Of a DNA stretch of 64,000 nt, positions 1 to 8,043 are shown in pieces. The translations under genes and the position numbers were made by a program. Source of the stretch: Alphaproteobacteria bacterium. Lineage in GTDB: Bacteria > Pseudomonadota > Alphaproteobacteria > Sphingomonadales > Sphingomonadaceae. The notes below the pieces were generated by a model. The model was not told where the DNA came from. It saw nothing but the letters and a program-made list of their open reading frames with translations, and did no database searches. Numbering within the stretch: the first letter of the stretch is position 1; each line of letters begins with the position of its first letter. The stretch lies in assembly GCA_030424845.1 (NCBI GenBank), contig JAUHWC010000006.1:62001-126000 (forward strand), given 5' to 3'.

Positions 1-408
1 CTGGTGGCCGACCCGTCACTGATCCCTGATGCCATCGAGGAAAGCCTGCGGTTCAATACCAGCGCCCAGCGCTTCCGCCGCTGCATCCAGCAGGAGACGG
101 AATTGCACGGACAGGTGATGAAGCCGGGTGACTTCGTGATGCTGTGCTATGGCTCTGCCAATCGCGACCATCGCAAGTTCGAGAACCCGGACGTGTACGA
201 CATCACTCGCAAGCCAAAGGGCCACCTGGGCTTCGGCGGCGGGGTACATGCCTGCCTCGGTTCCGCGCTCGCTCGCCTGGCATGCAAGGTCTCGGCGGAG
301 GAACTGCTCGCCGCAGTACCGGACTTCACCGTGGCGGAGGAGGAGTTCCCGTGGATCCCCTCGTCGAACTTCCGCAGTCCGCAACGGCTGATGCTGGCAC
401 GCGGCTGA
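1..408 (+). CDS. Cytochrome P450, C-terminal part (5' end outside window)
   Basis: This is the last 135 codons of a cytochrome P450; the frame is open to base 1, so the N-terminal two thirds lie to the left. The K-helix ExxR pair is visible in EESLR near the start, and the heme-binding loop is FGGGVHACLGSALA, whose Cys ligates the iron. Bacterial P450s of this type are soluble monooxygenases that take electrons from a ferredoxin; no ferredoxin or reductase is visible here. It converges on the cupin gene that ends at 439. The substrate is unknown, but the neighbourhood suggests hydroxylation or O-demethylation of an aromatic compound (inference). Confidence 0.93.
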   Translation: MVADPSLIPDAIEESLRFNTSAQRFRRCIQQETELHGQVMKPGDFVMLCYGSANRDHRKFENPDVYDITRKPKGHLGFGGGVHACLGSALARLACKVSAEELLAAVPDFTVAEEEFPWIPSSNFRSPQRLMLARG

Positions 409-438
409 ACGCCGGACACACGGTGACCCTGGGGTTGG

Positions 439-1293
439 TCAGGGCCTGGCCTCGACCAACCCCGTGGCCAGTTCCACCAGTTCCAGTTGATCATCCGCCC
501 GGATGGTGCAGCCTTCGCCAGGCAGGATGCGCATGACGCTCCAGCGCCGGATTTCCTGCCCGTCGGCATCGCCTGAACCATCGACGACGAACACGAAGCG
601 CAGGCTTTCCGCAGGGGCCATCCCGATGGACCGGCCTGCCGCCAACCGGATTGCGGAAACGGTCAAGCCGCGATGGGGAAAAATGCCGATCTGCTTTCGC
701 TCAACACCGTCCAAGCCGTCAGCCCTCCAGCCGAGCGCAGCAGGACGCATCACGATCGGTGCCTTGTAGGCAGGTTCGACATAGGAGGGAGGAGCGCCCT
801 TCACATGCTGCCAGACAGCCTCGTAGGCATCCCGATTGACGCGGCGACCATCCTCTTCGGTAGTGTAGGCACCGCGCTCGAACGATCCTGCCCGCTCCAG
901 TTCCAGCCGGGCCTGCTTCAGCCGATCGGGGCCGATGAAGCCCTGCCCGCTTGCCCCGCCGAACTGCAAGAGCAGGACGATACGGTCCTCCCCGCCTTCC
1001 TGCGGGCCGTAATGCGCGCTTTCCGGAAAATAGCCGATCTCGCCCGCATCGATGAACAGCCCCTTGGCAATCGGGATCTTGCCTTCAAGGCAGAAGCGGA
1101 TCTGGTCCCATGGATGGCGGTGGCGCGGCGAGAAATAACTGTTGGGCTCGCGCGACATCACCAGCATGTAGTTGTCGGGACTATCCTCGTCCCCTTCGAA
1201 CAGGCGCTTGTGCGCCATTCCCTCGGTCGCGCCACGTTGGGCGACGAGGCTCTCTCCCCAGGGCATCTCGGCGCAATGGACGATATCCACCAT
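439..1293 (-). CDS. Cupin-domain protein
   Basis: This 284-residue protein has a cupin core, HRHPWDQIRFCLEGK followed by a glycine-containing turn, near residues 60-80, and a second beta-rich half that could be a degenerate second cupin. The start chosen is the ATG at 1293, one base from the stop of the upstream flavoprotein gene (1295-1297), which suggests translational coupling. A longer in-frame start at 1326 would overlap that gene and lacks family-like sequence. It is the last gene of a leftward ALDH-flavoprotein-cupin operon. Cupins in such clusters are often dioxygenases, isomerases or binding proteins; the reaction cannot be read from the sequence. Confidence 0.8.
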   Translation of the reverse strand: MVDIVHCAEMPWGESLVAQRGATEGMAHKRLFEGDEDSPDNYMLVMSREPNSYFSPRHRHPWDQIRFCLEGKIPIAKGLFIDAGEIGYFPESAHYGPQEGGEDRIVLLLQFGGASGQGFIGPDRLKQARLELERAGSFERGAYTTEEDGRRVNRDAYEAVWQHVKGAPPSYVEPAYKAPIVMRPAALGWRADGLDGVERKQIGIFPHRGLTVSAIRLAAGRSIGMAPAESLRFVFVVDGSGDADGQEIRRWSVMRILPGEGCTIRADDQLELVELATGLVEARP

Positions 1294-1294
1294 G

Positions 1295-2674
1295 TCAGGC
1301 TTCCCCGGCTGCCTCGCGCGCGGCAATCCGACCGAAGGTCAGGGCCCGCAGAACGGACGTCCCCGCCGGATATTCCCTGTAATACAGGCCGGTCACTTCA
1401 CCTGCGGCATACAGTCCGGTAATTGGCGAACCATCCTTCCTGAGGACCCTTGCCTGCTTGTCCGAGCGGATACCGCCGAAAGTGAAGGTGATCGCAGCCG
1501 TCAGCGGATAGCCGATGAACGGCCCCTTCTCGATCGGCGTGGCCCAGTTCGACTTGGGCGGTTCGATACCCTTCGTGCACTTGCCATCCCGAATGGTCCG
1601 GTCCGTCTCACCCGGCTGGATTGCGGCGTTGTATTGGGCAACCGTCGCTTCCAGCGCGGCAGGATCAAGCCCGAAAGCCCTGGCCAGTCCTTCGATCGTG
1701 TCGGCTTCGACAGGCGGTTTGTCAGTCAACATGATATCAGCGACATTGGGCCAATCGAGTATGGCCTTCTCGCCGATGAACCAGGCCTGCTGGTCCTGGT
1801 TGGCCCAAATTTCATAGCCGAGCTTCTCGAAGGTGGAATCGAAACTGTCCTGCCCTTCGTCGAAGAAGCGCTGCCCATGCTTGTTGACGAGTATGCCGAA
1901 GGGATAGCCGTAGATCACCGCATCGGGCTTGTCGGTCCGCGTGTCGACGGGTTCGCCGTGAAACATGTCGAACTGGCCGGCGACATCACCGCCCAGCGGA
2001 GCAGTCAGGCGGATCCCGTCGCCCCGGTTGTTGACCAGCGTCGGGGCGATCACGGGCATTTCCGCCCCACGCGGACCGAGGTGTTCGACCAGCATGTCCT
2101 CAGCGCCTTCAAATCCGCCGCAGGCGATCACCACGGCCTTCGCCTTGAGCAGGCGTTCCCCCTGCGGCGAGCGGACATGAACCCCTGTGACCCTTCCGCC
2201 GGCATCCGCCTCAAGCGCTACGGCTTCGCTCTCGTAATGGATCGCCGCGTTGGGCAGGCTATCCACCTTGGCGGCAAGCGTATCCACAATCGCGACACCG
2301 CCCGGCACCGGCATGGCAAGGCCGCCGCCGGTATTGCGATTGGCAAAGGGCTGCTCGAAATAGACCCAGGGCACGCCGTGCCTGTCCAGGAAGTCGAAAG
2401 TCGCCGGGACCTCTGCTTCGTAGGCACGGCAATATTCAAGATCGGCCTTTCCTTCGCCGAGCTCCTCCATCATGCCGACAAAAGCCGGGTCAAGATGGCA
2501 ATCCTTGGTGATGCGGAACCAGCTGCTGGTCCAGCGGGTCGCGCCGCCACGTCCTTCCTTCGTTGCGCGCTCGAGCACGGCGATGCGAGCCTCCTCGCCA
2601 GCTTCCTCGGCATAGGCAACGGCAGCAGAAAGCCCGCCCGCACCGCAGCCGATCACGACCAGGTCAAAGTCCAT
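1295..2674 (-). CDS. FAD-dependent dehydrogenase, fumarate reductase/tricarballylate dehydrogenase (TcuA-like) family
   Basis: This 459-residue flavoprotein begins with a Rossmann FAD motif (VVIGCGAGGLSAAVAYA, residues about 5-21). It continues with the GATRWTSSWFRI segment typical of FAD_binding_2 enzymes and ends with the conserved YAAGEVTGLYYREYPAGTS flavin-contacting region. The start at 2674 is preferred because GGAGG lies 7 nt upstream, while an ATG at 2680 directly abuts it. It overlaps the 3' end of the ALDH gene by 11 nt. Relatives oxidise or reduce C-C bonds of tricarballylate, fumarate or 3-ketosteroids. Here it may desaturate a ring-cleavage product (inference). Confidence 0.87.
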   Translation of the reverse strand: MDFDLVVIGCGAGGLSAAVAYAEEAGEEARIAVLERATKEGRGGATRWTSSWFRITKDCHLDPAFVGMMEELGEGKADLEYCRAYEAEVPATFDFLDRHGVPWVYFEQPFANRNTGGGLAMPVPGGVAIVDTLAAKVDSLPNAAIHYESEAVALEADAGGRVTGVHVRSPQGERLLKAKAVVIACGGFEGAEDMLVEHLGPRGAEMPVIAPTLVNNRGDGIRLTAPLGGDVAGQFDMFHGEPVDTRTDKPDAVIYGYPFGILVNKHGQRFFDEGQDSFDSTFEKLGYEIWANQDQQAWFIGEKAILDWPNVADIMLTDKPPVEADTIEGLARAFGLDPAALEATVAQYNAAIQPGETDRTIRDGKCTKGIEPPKSNWATPIEKGPFIGYPLTAAITFTFGGIRSDKQARVLRKDGSPITGLYAAGEVTGLYYREYPAGTSVLRALTFGRIAAREAAGEA

Positions 2675-4187
2675 TCCCATCCTCCCTGCCAGTCCTGAAT
2701 TCGATCTCGTTGCCGGTGTCGATCCAGACACTCTTCGTCTCGCAATAGGCCTCGAGTGCATCGGCACCCATTTCCCGCCCGACGCCGCTTTGGCCATAGC
2801 CGCCGAAAGGCAGAGTATGGCCCACTATGCGGTAATTGTTCACCCAGACCGTGCCGGCCCGCAAGCGGTGAAGCAAGCGATGGGCGCGGCTGACATCAGC
2901 GGTCCAGATCCCGGCGGCAAGGCCATAACGCGTGTCATTCGCGAGGCTGACGGCCTTCTCCTCGCTATCGAAACGGAAAAGCGAGACGACAGGACCGAAG
3001 ATCTCCTCGCGGGCAATGCGACTGTCTGGAGGGACATCGCGGTAGACGGTTGGCGGCACGAAATAGCCGCGCCGGTCCATACGCCGGCCACCGGTCATGC
3101 AGGACAGCCCTTCCTGCCGGGCGATGTCGAAATAGGACAACACCTTGTCGAGCTGCGCCCTGGAGGCAAGCGGGCCAAGCTGGACTTGCGTGTCCAGCGG
3201 ATCGCCGGCAATCATGGCACTGCCGCGCTCCGCCAGCATATCGGCGAAGCGATCGAACACGCTTTCTTCCACCAGCACCCGCGAGCCGGCCATGCAGCTT
3301 TGCCCGGTCGCGGCGAAAATTCCGGCCATGATGCCATTGACCGCGCGATCGAGGTCAGCATCGGCGAATACGACCTGCGGCGATTTCCCGCCCATTTCCA
3401 GGGTTACGCGGGCGCTGCGCAAGGCCGCGCGTGAAGCAATCAGCTGTCCGGTTTGCGTGGAACCGGTGAAGGCGATCTTGTCGACATCGGGATGCTCGAC
3501 CAGCGCCTTGCCGGTCTCCCCGCCTCCCGTCACCACATTGACCACGCCGTCCGGAATGCCTGCTTCCCGGCACAAGGCCGCCAGCATCAGGGTAGATGTC
3601 GGGGTGATTTCCGAAGGCTTGATGACGATGGTGTTGCCAGCCGCCAGCGCGGGAAACAGTTTCCAACCGAGCAGTCCCAGCGGCGTGTTCCACGGCGTGA
3701 TCGCGCCAACGACACCGATCGGCTCCTTCAAGGTGAAAGTGGTGAAGCCCGGCCGCGATGGCGGTACGCTGGCCCCGCAATGGGCTTCGGCAAGCCCGGC
3801 AAAGTATCGGCAATCACCGGCCAGCGCCCGTGTGCCGGGGGCCATTTCGGAAATGAGCTTGCCGTTCTCGAATATCTGCTGAGAAGTCAGTTTTTCCGCA
3901 TCGCGTTCGATCAGGTCGGCAAGGCGCAGCAGGGTGCGGGCACGCTCCCCGGCCAGCAGGCGGGACCACCTGCCATCTTCGAAGGCTCGTCTGGCAGCAC
4001 TGGCGGCCGCATCGACATCTTGTGGCGAGGCTTCAGGCACCTCGCCCCAGTCCTGTTCCAGGAAGGGATCGTGTACCGGGCGCACACTGCCACCGGTTGC
4101 CGGCCGCCACGCGCCATCCACCAGCATGTGGAAGCTGTCATCAGGCGCATTGCCCGCCTTGACGCAAAGCTGCGGTTGCGCACGCAT
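2664..4187 (-). CDS. NAD(P)-dependent aldehyde dehydrogenase
   Basis: This 507-residue protein is a full-length ALDH. It has the cofactor segment ITPWNTP (about 163-169), FTGSTQTG (240-247), the general base Glu in LEMGGKSP (Glu264), the catalytic Cys in GQSCMAG (Cys298), and the EEIFGPV motif near the C terminus. It oxidises an aldehyde to the acid in the cytoplasm. It is the first gene of the leftward operon with the TcuA-like flavoprotein and the cupin. Met21 is a possible alternative start at 4127, but the ATG at 4187 has AGGA just upstream. The aldehyde is unknown. Confidence 0.94.
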   Translation of the reverse strand: MRAQPQLCVKAGNAPDDSFHMLVDGAWRPATGGSVRPVHDPFLEQDWGEVPEASPQDVDAAASAARRAFEDGRWSRLLAGERARTLLRLADLIERDAEKLTSQQIFENGKLISEMAPGTRALAGDCRYFAGLAEAHCGASVPPSRPGFTTFTLKEPIGVVGAITPWNTPLGLLGWKLFPALAAGNTIVIKPSEITPTSTLMLAALCREAGIPDGVVNVVTGGGETGKALVEHPDVDKIAFTGSTQTGQLIASRAALRSARVTLEMGGKSPQVVFADADLDRAVNGIMAGIFAATGQSCMAGSRVLVEESVFDRFADMLAERGSAMIAGDPLDTQVQLGPLASRAQLDKVLSYFDIARQEGLSCMTGGRRMDRRGYFVPPTVYRDVPPDSRIAREEIFGPVVSLFRFDSEEKAVSLANDTRYGLAAGIWTADVSRAHRLLHRLRAGTVWVNNYRIVGHTLPFGGYGQSGVGREMGADALEAYCETKSVWIDTGNEIEFRTGREDGNGL

Positions 4188-4203
4188 TTCCTGTTATCCT
4201 GCT

Positions 4204-4391
4204 CCCTGACCAGGGTGCAGGTTATGGCTTACTCGCTGACCTGACAACTCGCGATCGAAGGACAGGGGAAGGAGCAAGGCGATGATCGCCTGCGCCAGCA
4301 AGGGCAACCCCGTGCCTGCCAGACCGGAAGTCACGACGATGGTGCCGCGTCCCGCCAGATCGGCCAGCAAGCCGACGCGACCGGCGGTCCT
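4204..4391 (-). pseudogene. Possible remnant of an MFS transporter C-terminus
   Basis: In the gap between the ALDH start and the FAD monooxygenase stop, one minus-strand frame is open for about 60 codons without an ATG. It begins just after a TAG and reads GRVGLLADLAGRGTIVV and then a hydrophobic stretch TGLPLLAQAIIALLLPLSF. This resembles the cytoplasmic loop plus last helix of an MFS transporter. It could be the decayed end of a lost transporter gene or a chance open frame in GC-rich DNA. Only a homology search would decide. Confidence 0.22.
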
Positions 4392-4402
4392 GTTCTATTC
4401 CA

Positions 4403-5542
4403 TCAAAAGGGTGCGGCAAGGCGGTGCAACGCGCCGCCGATCATGCCACCAATCTGGTCCGGTGCGCCGCCAGCCAGCTGCGCGGCACCGATGGCAATGC
4501 TGCTTTCAACAATGTCGCGGCACCGCTCGTAGCGGCGATCCTCATAAGCCTTGAGGCCCGCTTCGGCATCGTCCGTCTTGGCCAGTTCCTCTGCCAGAAC
4601 GATGGCGCTTTCCACTGCCATGCCAGCCCCGGATGCGAGGTGCGGCGTAGTGGCGTGGACGGCATCACCCAGCAACACGATCCTGCCGTTGGACCACGGA
4701 CCGGGCTGCAACTTGGCGGCCAGCGGGCGATAATTGATCCAGTGATCGCGCGTCATGTTGTCTCGGATCCAGCCAGCCGAATTGCCAAAACCTTCGAGGT
4801 TGGCCTTCATGCGGGTGTAGAGCTCTTCATCATCGAAATGCTTGTCGCGCCGTTCATGCGGGGTCAGCATCCACAGGTAGACCGCATTCTCGCCGCAGCG
4901 GGTGATGCCGACGGTATATTTGTGGCCAAAGTACATTTCGCCCTTATCGAGCATGGGCGGCTTTTCGATGGATATGCGCCAGCATCCCTGCCCGGTACGC
5001 TCCGGCTCGGACATGTGGGGGAAGGCAAGGTCGCGCACACCCGAATTCACGCTGTCCGAACCGATCACCAGGTCATAGCGACCTTCACTGCCATCGGAAA
5101 AAACGACATCGACGCCGTCATCGCGATTGGTCAGGCTGGTCACGGTAAGGCCGAGGCGCACCGAGATATCGAGCGCGCGCACGCGTTCCTGCATCAGTTC
5201 ATGGAGCACGGGACGCATGATGCCCCCGGTTGCCGGTTCTTCACCGTCCACCGCAGGCTCATCAAGATCGCGAAGGTGCTGACCGGAGAAAAGGAACACG
5301 CCGGAGCCGTTGGTGATGGCCCCATGCCTGGCAATATCTTCCCACATGCCGAGGTGCCGGTAGGCACGCAAGGTGACGCCGGTGATGGTGATCCCTGCAC
5401 CATAAACGCGCCAATCCGGATCAAGGTCGATCAGTTCGACCTGCACCCCGCGCGTGGCAAGGCTGATTGCTGCGGCCATGCCGCCGATGCCGCCGCCCAC
5501 GACCAGGGCGGATGCGATGCTGGAAATGTGATCCTTTGTCAT
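4403..5542 (-). CDS. FAD-dependent aromatic monooxygenase (UbiH/PHBH-like)
   Basis: This 379-residue group A flavoprotein hydroxylase has the dinucleotide fold VVGGGIGGMAAAISLA (about 14-29), the middle segment YDLVIGSDSVNSGVR (the GxDGxxS-like site), and GRIVLLGDAVHATTPHLASGAGMAVESA, which contains the FAD/ribityl GD motif. Such enzymes use NAD(P)H and O2 to add a hydroxyl group to an activated phenolic ring. It is transcribed leftwards. Its upstream region (5587-5604) carries a dyad shared with two other promoters of the block. It is one of three paralogues in the window (also 9094 and 48143). Confidence 0.92.
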   Translation of the reverse strand: MTKDHISSIASALVVGGGIGGMAAAISLATRGVQVELIDLDPDWRVYGAGITITGVTLRAYRHLGMWEDIARHGAITNGSGVFLFSGQHLRDLDEPAVDGEEPATGGIMRPVLHELMQERVRALDISVRLGLTVTSLTNRDDGVDVVFSDGSEGRYDLVIGSDSVNSGVRDLAFPHMSEPERTGQGCWRISIEKPPMLDKGEMYFGHKYTVGITRCGENAVYLWMLTPHERRDKHFDDEELYTRMKANLEGFGNSAGWIRDNMTRDHWINYRPLAAKLQPGPWSNGRIVLLGDAVHATTPHLASGAGMAVESAIVLAEELAKTDDAEAGLKAYEDRRYERCRDIVESSIAIGAAQLAGGAPDQIGGMIGGALHRLAAPF

Positions 5543-5586
5543 GTCGCTTGTCTAGCCAAGGTGCCGCGACAGACAAATTCGAATAA

Positions 5587-5604
5587 TGGATGAAACACCA
5601 TCGA
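5587..5604 (-). promoter_or_regulatory. LysR-like dyad upstream of the FAD monooxygenase
   Basis: On the minus strand this reads TCGATGGTGTTTCATCCA, a GATGG-N5-CATC dyad with LysR-type T-N11-A spacing, 45 bp upstream of the start at 5542. Similar sequences occur at 18415 and 23146 upstream of other aromatic-block genes. The assignment to the LysR regulator at 6940 is inference. Confidence 0.35.
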
Positions 5605-5662
5605 TATAATGGGTGCGATCTGGCGGGTCCGATAGGCTAGGCCGGGATCCGCGATGCAGGAA

Positions 5663-5962
5663 TCAGAAGAAATCGCCGACGCGGCTCCAGTGCTCGACCT
5701 TCGGCGGTTCGACGAAGAACGGCCCGGCAAGCGCGCGCCACTGCTGGAAACCAGGCGATTCACGGAAAGTCACCATATGGTGTTCGACGCTCTCCCAATC
5801 GACGCTGAGACGATAGAGCGCGCTATCCTCCTCGACGCGTTCGAGGCGCATGCCGTGGCAACCCTCGGCCGCCTTGAAATGCGGAACTGCCGCAGCGACG
5901 GCTGCCTCGAACTCGGCTGCCCTGGCAGGATCGATCCTGATGTATGCGATTTCGATAACCAT
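5663..5962 (-). CDS. Antibiotic-biosynthesis-monooxygenase (ABM) domain protein
   Basis: This 99-residue ferredoxin-like-fold protein starts MVIEIAYIRI and has the WESVEHHMVTFRESPGFQQW region typical of the ABM/YgiN family. Relatives are small cofactor-free quinol monooxygenases or stress proteins. The start at 5962 gives the family-typical length of about 100 residues; longer in-frame starts run into the divergent SDR gene. It sits between the FAD monooxygenase and a divergently transcribed SDR only 38 bp away. A role in oxidising the hydroquinone product of a neighbour is plausible but not shown. Confidence 0.85.
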   Translation of the reverse strand: MVIEIAYIRIDPARAAEFEAAVAAAVPHFKAAEGCHGMRLERVEEDSALYRLSVDWESVEHHMVTFRESPGFQQWRALAGPFFVEPPKVEHWSRVGDFF

Positions 5963-6000
5963 CCTTCGCGCATGGCGCGATCCGGTGAAAGTGGCAAGCC

Positions 6001-6924
6001 ATGAAAGTGATCGTAACCGGAGCAGGCGGTTTCGTCGGGCGGCACCTCGTCTCTCTCCTCTTGGCGCGAGGAGATGAGGTTGTCGGGATCGACATGGCTG
6101 CTGCTTCCATTCCCGCCGGCACCAAAGCCATCGCCGGCGACATTGCGGAGGTCGGCTTGCAGGTGGAAGCCTTTTCAGGCGGCTGTGATGCGCTCGTACA
6201 TCTCGCCACGGTTCCAGGAGGTGCAGCCGAGGCAGACCCGGAAGCCTCACGCCGTGTGAACATCGATGCAACATACGACCTTATTGAACGCGCCGCCGAT
6301 ACCGGGGGTTGTCCGCGCGTTGTCTTTGCCAGTTCGATTGCGGTGCTCGGCCATCCTCTTCCCCGGGCTGGCGTGGATGACAGCACGCCGCTTTCACCCG
6401 AACTGATCTACGGCGGGCACAAGGCGATGATGGAAGTGGCGGTAGCGATGATGAGCAACCGCAAGATGATCGACGGGGTAAGCATCCGCCTGCCCGGTAT
6501 CCTGGCCCGTCCCAGGGAGCCGAGCGGAATGAAATCGGCCTTCATGAGCGATCTGTTTCATGCCCTGAAAGCCGGTCGGCACTTCACTTGCCCGACGCGC
6601 CCAGAGGCCACTATCTGGGCGCAGAGCGTTGAGCGATGCGCGCGCAATTTCGTGCATGCGATCAGTTGTGACAGTGCGAAACTGCCCCCTACGCGGGCCG
6701 TCACCCTTCCCGCACAACGCGTGAGCATGGGGAACCTTGCAAAAGAAATCGCGCGCCAGTGCAATGTCTCCCCGGACCTGGTGGACTGGCAGCCCGACCC
6801 GCCGCTTGAAGCAGCCTTTGGCGACTATCCTCCTTTGAACGCCGCTGCTGCCCAAGCTGCAGGTTTTGCAGATGACGGAACAGTTGCTAATCTCGTCTCG
6901 AGCGCCCTCGAGACGCTCGAATAA
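6001..6924 (+). CDS. Extended SDR, DenD-like (D-erythronate dehydrogenase family)
   Basis: This 307-residue NAD-binding protein has VTGAGGFVGRHL (GxxGxxG, residues 5-16), VVFASSIAVLGHPLP and YGGHK (catalytic Tyr-x3-Lys). The SSIAV...PLP and RLPGILARP stretches match DenD-type NAD-dependent epimerase/dehydratases. Known DenD oxidises the C2 hydroxyl of D-erythronate. Here the substrate may instead be a hydroxy acid from ring cleavage. It is followed after 15 bp by a LysR regulator on the same strand. No strong Shine-Dalgarno is visible. Confidence 0.87.
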   Translation: MKVIVTGAGGFVGRHLVSLLLARGDEVVGIDMAAASIPAGTKAIAGDIAEVGLQVEAFSGGCDALVHLATVPGGAAEADPEASRRVNIDATYDLIERAADTGGCPRVVFASSIAVLGHPLPRAGVDDSTPLSPELIYGGHKAMMEVAVAMMSNRKMIDGVSIRLPGILARPREPSGMKSAFMSDLFHALKAGRHFTCPTRPEATIWAQSVERCARNFVHAISCDSAKLPPTRAVTLPAQRVSMGNLAKEIARQCNVSPDLVDWQPDPPLEAAFGDYPPLNAAAAQAAGFADDGTVANLVSSALETLE

Positions 6925-6939
6925 TCCCTTGGGAGAGCC

Positions 6940-7920
6940 ATGCGTTTCCAGCGCCTTGATCTGAACCTGCTTGTCGCACTCGACGCGTTGCTGACCGAGC
7001 GCAGCGTATCGCTCGCCGCAGACAGGCTTTGTCTTTCGCAGTCGGCCACTTCGAGCGCGCTGGGCCGCTTGCGCGAATATTTCAACGACGACCTGCTGGT
7101 GCTGAAGGGCCGCCAGATGATCCTCACCAGCCGCGCGGAAGAACTTATCGAACCCACGCGTGCGGTGCTTGAACAGATCCGCTCCACCATAGCGGTGAAG
7201 CCGGAATTCGACCCTTCCACCAGCGACAGGCTGATCCGTTTCATGGCATCGGACTTCACCACCGAAGTCCTGCTTGCCCCGACGCTGGCGCGAATGCAGG
7301 AAATCGCGCCCAACATGCGTTTTGAAATCCTGCACATGAGCAGCGCGCCGGTCGACGCACTCGAACGGGGCTATATCGATCTGCTGGTAACAGTGGATTT
7401 TGCCACATCCTCCGACCATCCAAGCGAGCTCATGTTCCAGGACGATTACGTCGTTGTGGGCGACAAGGACAATCCGGCGATGAGCCAGGAGATGACCAGC
7501 GAACTCTATCTCTCGCTCGGACATGTCACCGTGCGCTTCGGGCGTTCGCGCATTCCGGCCTTCGACGACTGGTACATGCGCCGCAAGAAGCAGCAGCGCA
7601 GGCTGGACGTCATCACCGCCAGTTTCGTGACCATGCCCGGCCTGATCATCGGCACCAACCGCATCGGCACCATGCATCGCCGTCTCGCGGAAAAGATGGC
7701 TAAGTATTATCCGCTGAAGCTCACCGAAGTGCCCTTCGAAATCCCGCCCGTGCGGGAGCTGGCGCAGTGGGATATCTCCAACAACAACGATGCCGCAATA
7801 CGCTGGGTTGTCAGCCAGTTGCGCGAAACGGCGCAAGCGGAAGGTCCGCCGCGTTTCAAGGACGATGGCGGCGACAGCAAGATCGCCATCGAATTCATCA
7901 CCGACAAGGACCGGCTCTGA
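6940..7920 (+). CDS. LysR-family transcriptional regulator
   Basis: This 326-residue protein has an N-terminal winged helix-turn-helix (DLNLLVALDALLTERSVSLAADRLCLSQSATSSALGRL, residues about 6-44, given in two pieces: recognition around SLAADRLCLSQS and SATSSALGRLR) and a C-terminal effector-binding domain. The opening MRFQRLDLNLL resembles NodD/LinR-type LysR proteins and the second LysR at 57889. GGGAGA lies 5 nt before the ATG. It is likely the activator of the flanking aromatic genes, with a phenolic or a pathway intermediate as inducer (inference). An extended inverted repeat follows its stop codon. Confidence 0.93.
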   Translation: MRFQRLDLNLLVALDALLTERSVSLAADRLCLSQSATSSALGRLREYFNDDLLVLKGRQMILTSRAEELIEPTRAVLEQIRSTIAVKPEFDPSTSDRLIRFMASDFTTEVLLAPTLARMQEIAPNMRFEILHMSSAPVDALERGYIDLLVTVDFATSSDHPSELMFQDDYVVVGDKDNPAMSQEMTSELYLSLGHVTVRFGRSRIPAFDDWYMRRKKQQRRLDVITASFVTMPGLIIGTNRIGTMHRRLAEKMAKYYPLKLTEVPFEIPPVRELAQWDISNNNDAAIRWVVSQLRETAQAEGPPRFKDDGGDSKIAIEFITDKDRL

Positions 7921-7926
7921 TCCATT

Positions 7927-7960
7927 CGATTTGGCGGATGGCCAGCCATCCAAACAATCG
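7927..7960. repeat. Extended inverted repeat after the LysR gene
   Basis: The core GGATGGC-CA-GCCATCC (7936-7951) is a perfect 7-bp dyad flanked by further symmetry (CGATTTGG on the left, AAACAATCG on the right). The loop of two bases is too short for an ordinary hairpin, so it may be a terminator with a frayed tip or an operator for the following VOC gene. No T tract follows. Confidence 0.5.
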
Positions 7961-8011
7961 ATGAGCCAGATTTGCGCTAGGTCAACAAGTGGCGCAGGCA
8001 AAGGGCGCAGT

Positions 8012-8039
8012 CCGGACTCCACAGTAAATTGGAGTCTGG
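8012..8039 (+). promoter_or_regulatory. Leader hairpin covering the Shine-Dalgarno of the first VOC gene
   Basis: CCGGACTCC (8012-8020) pairs with GGAGTCTGG (8031-8039), giving nine pairs with one G-U, across a 10-nt loop. The GGAG at 8031-8034 is the best ribosome-binding site for the ATG at 8044, so folding would hide it. This is seen directly; a regulatory role is inference. Confidence 0.5.
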
Positions 8040-8043
8040 AAAC

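Noticed and set aside
1172-2698. A 508-codon plus-strand open frame
   Set aside because: It is the complement of the TcuA-like flavoprotein and cupin genes, with no domain signature.
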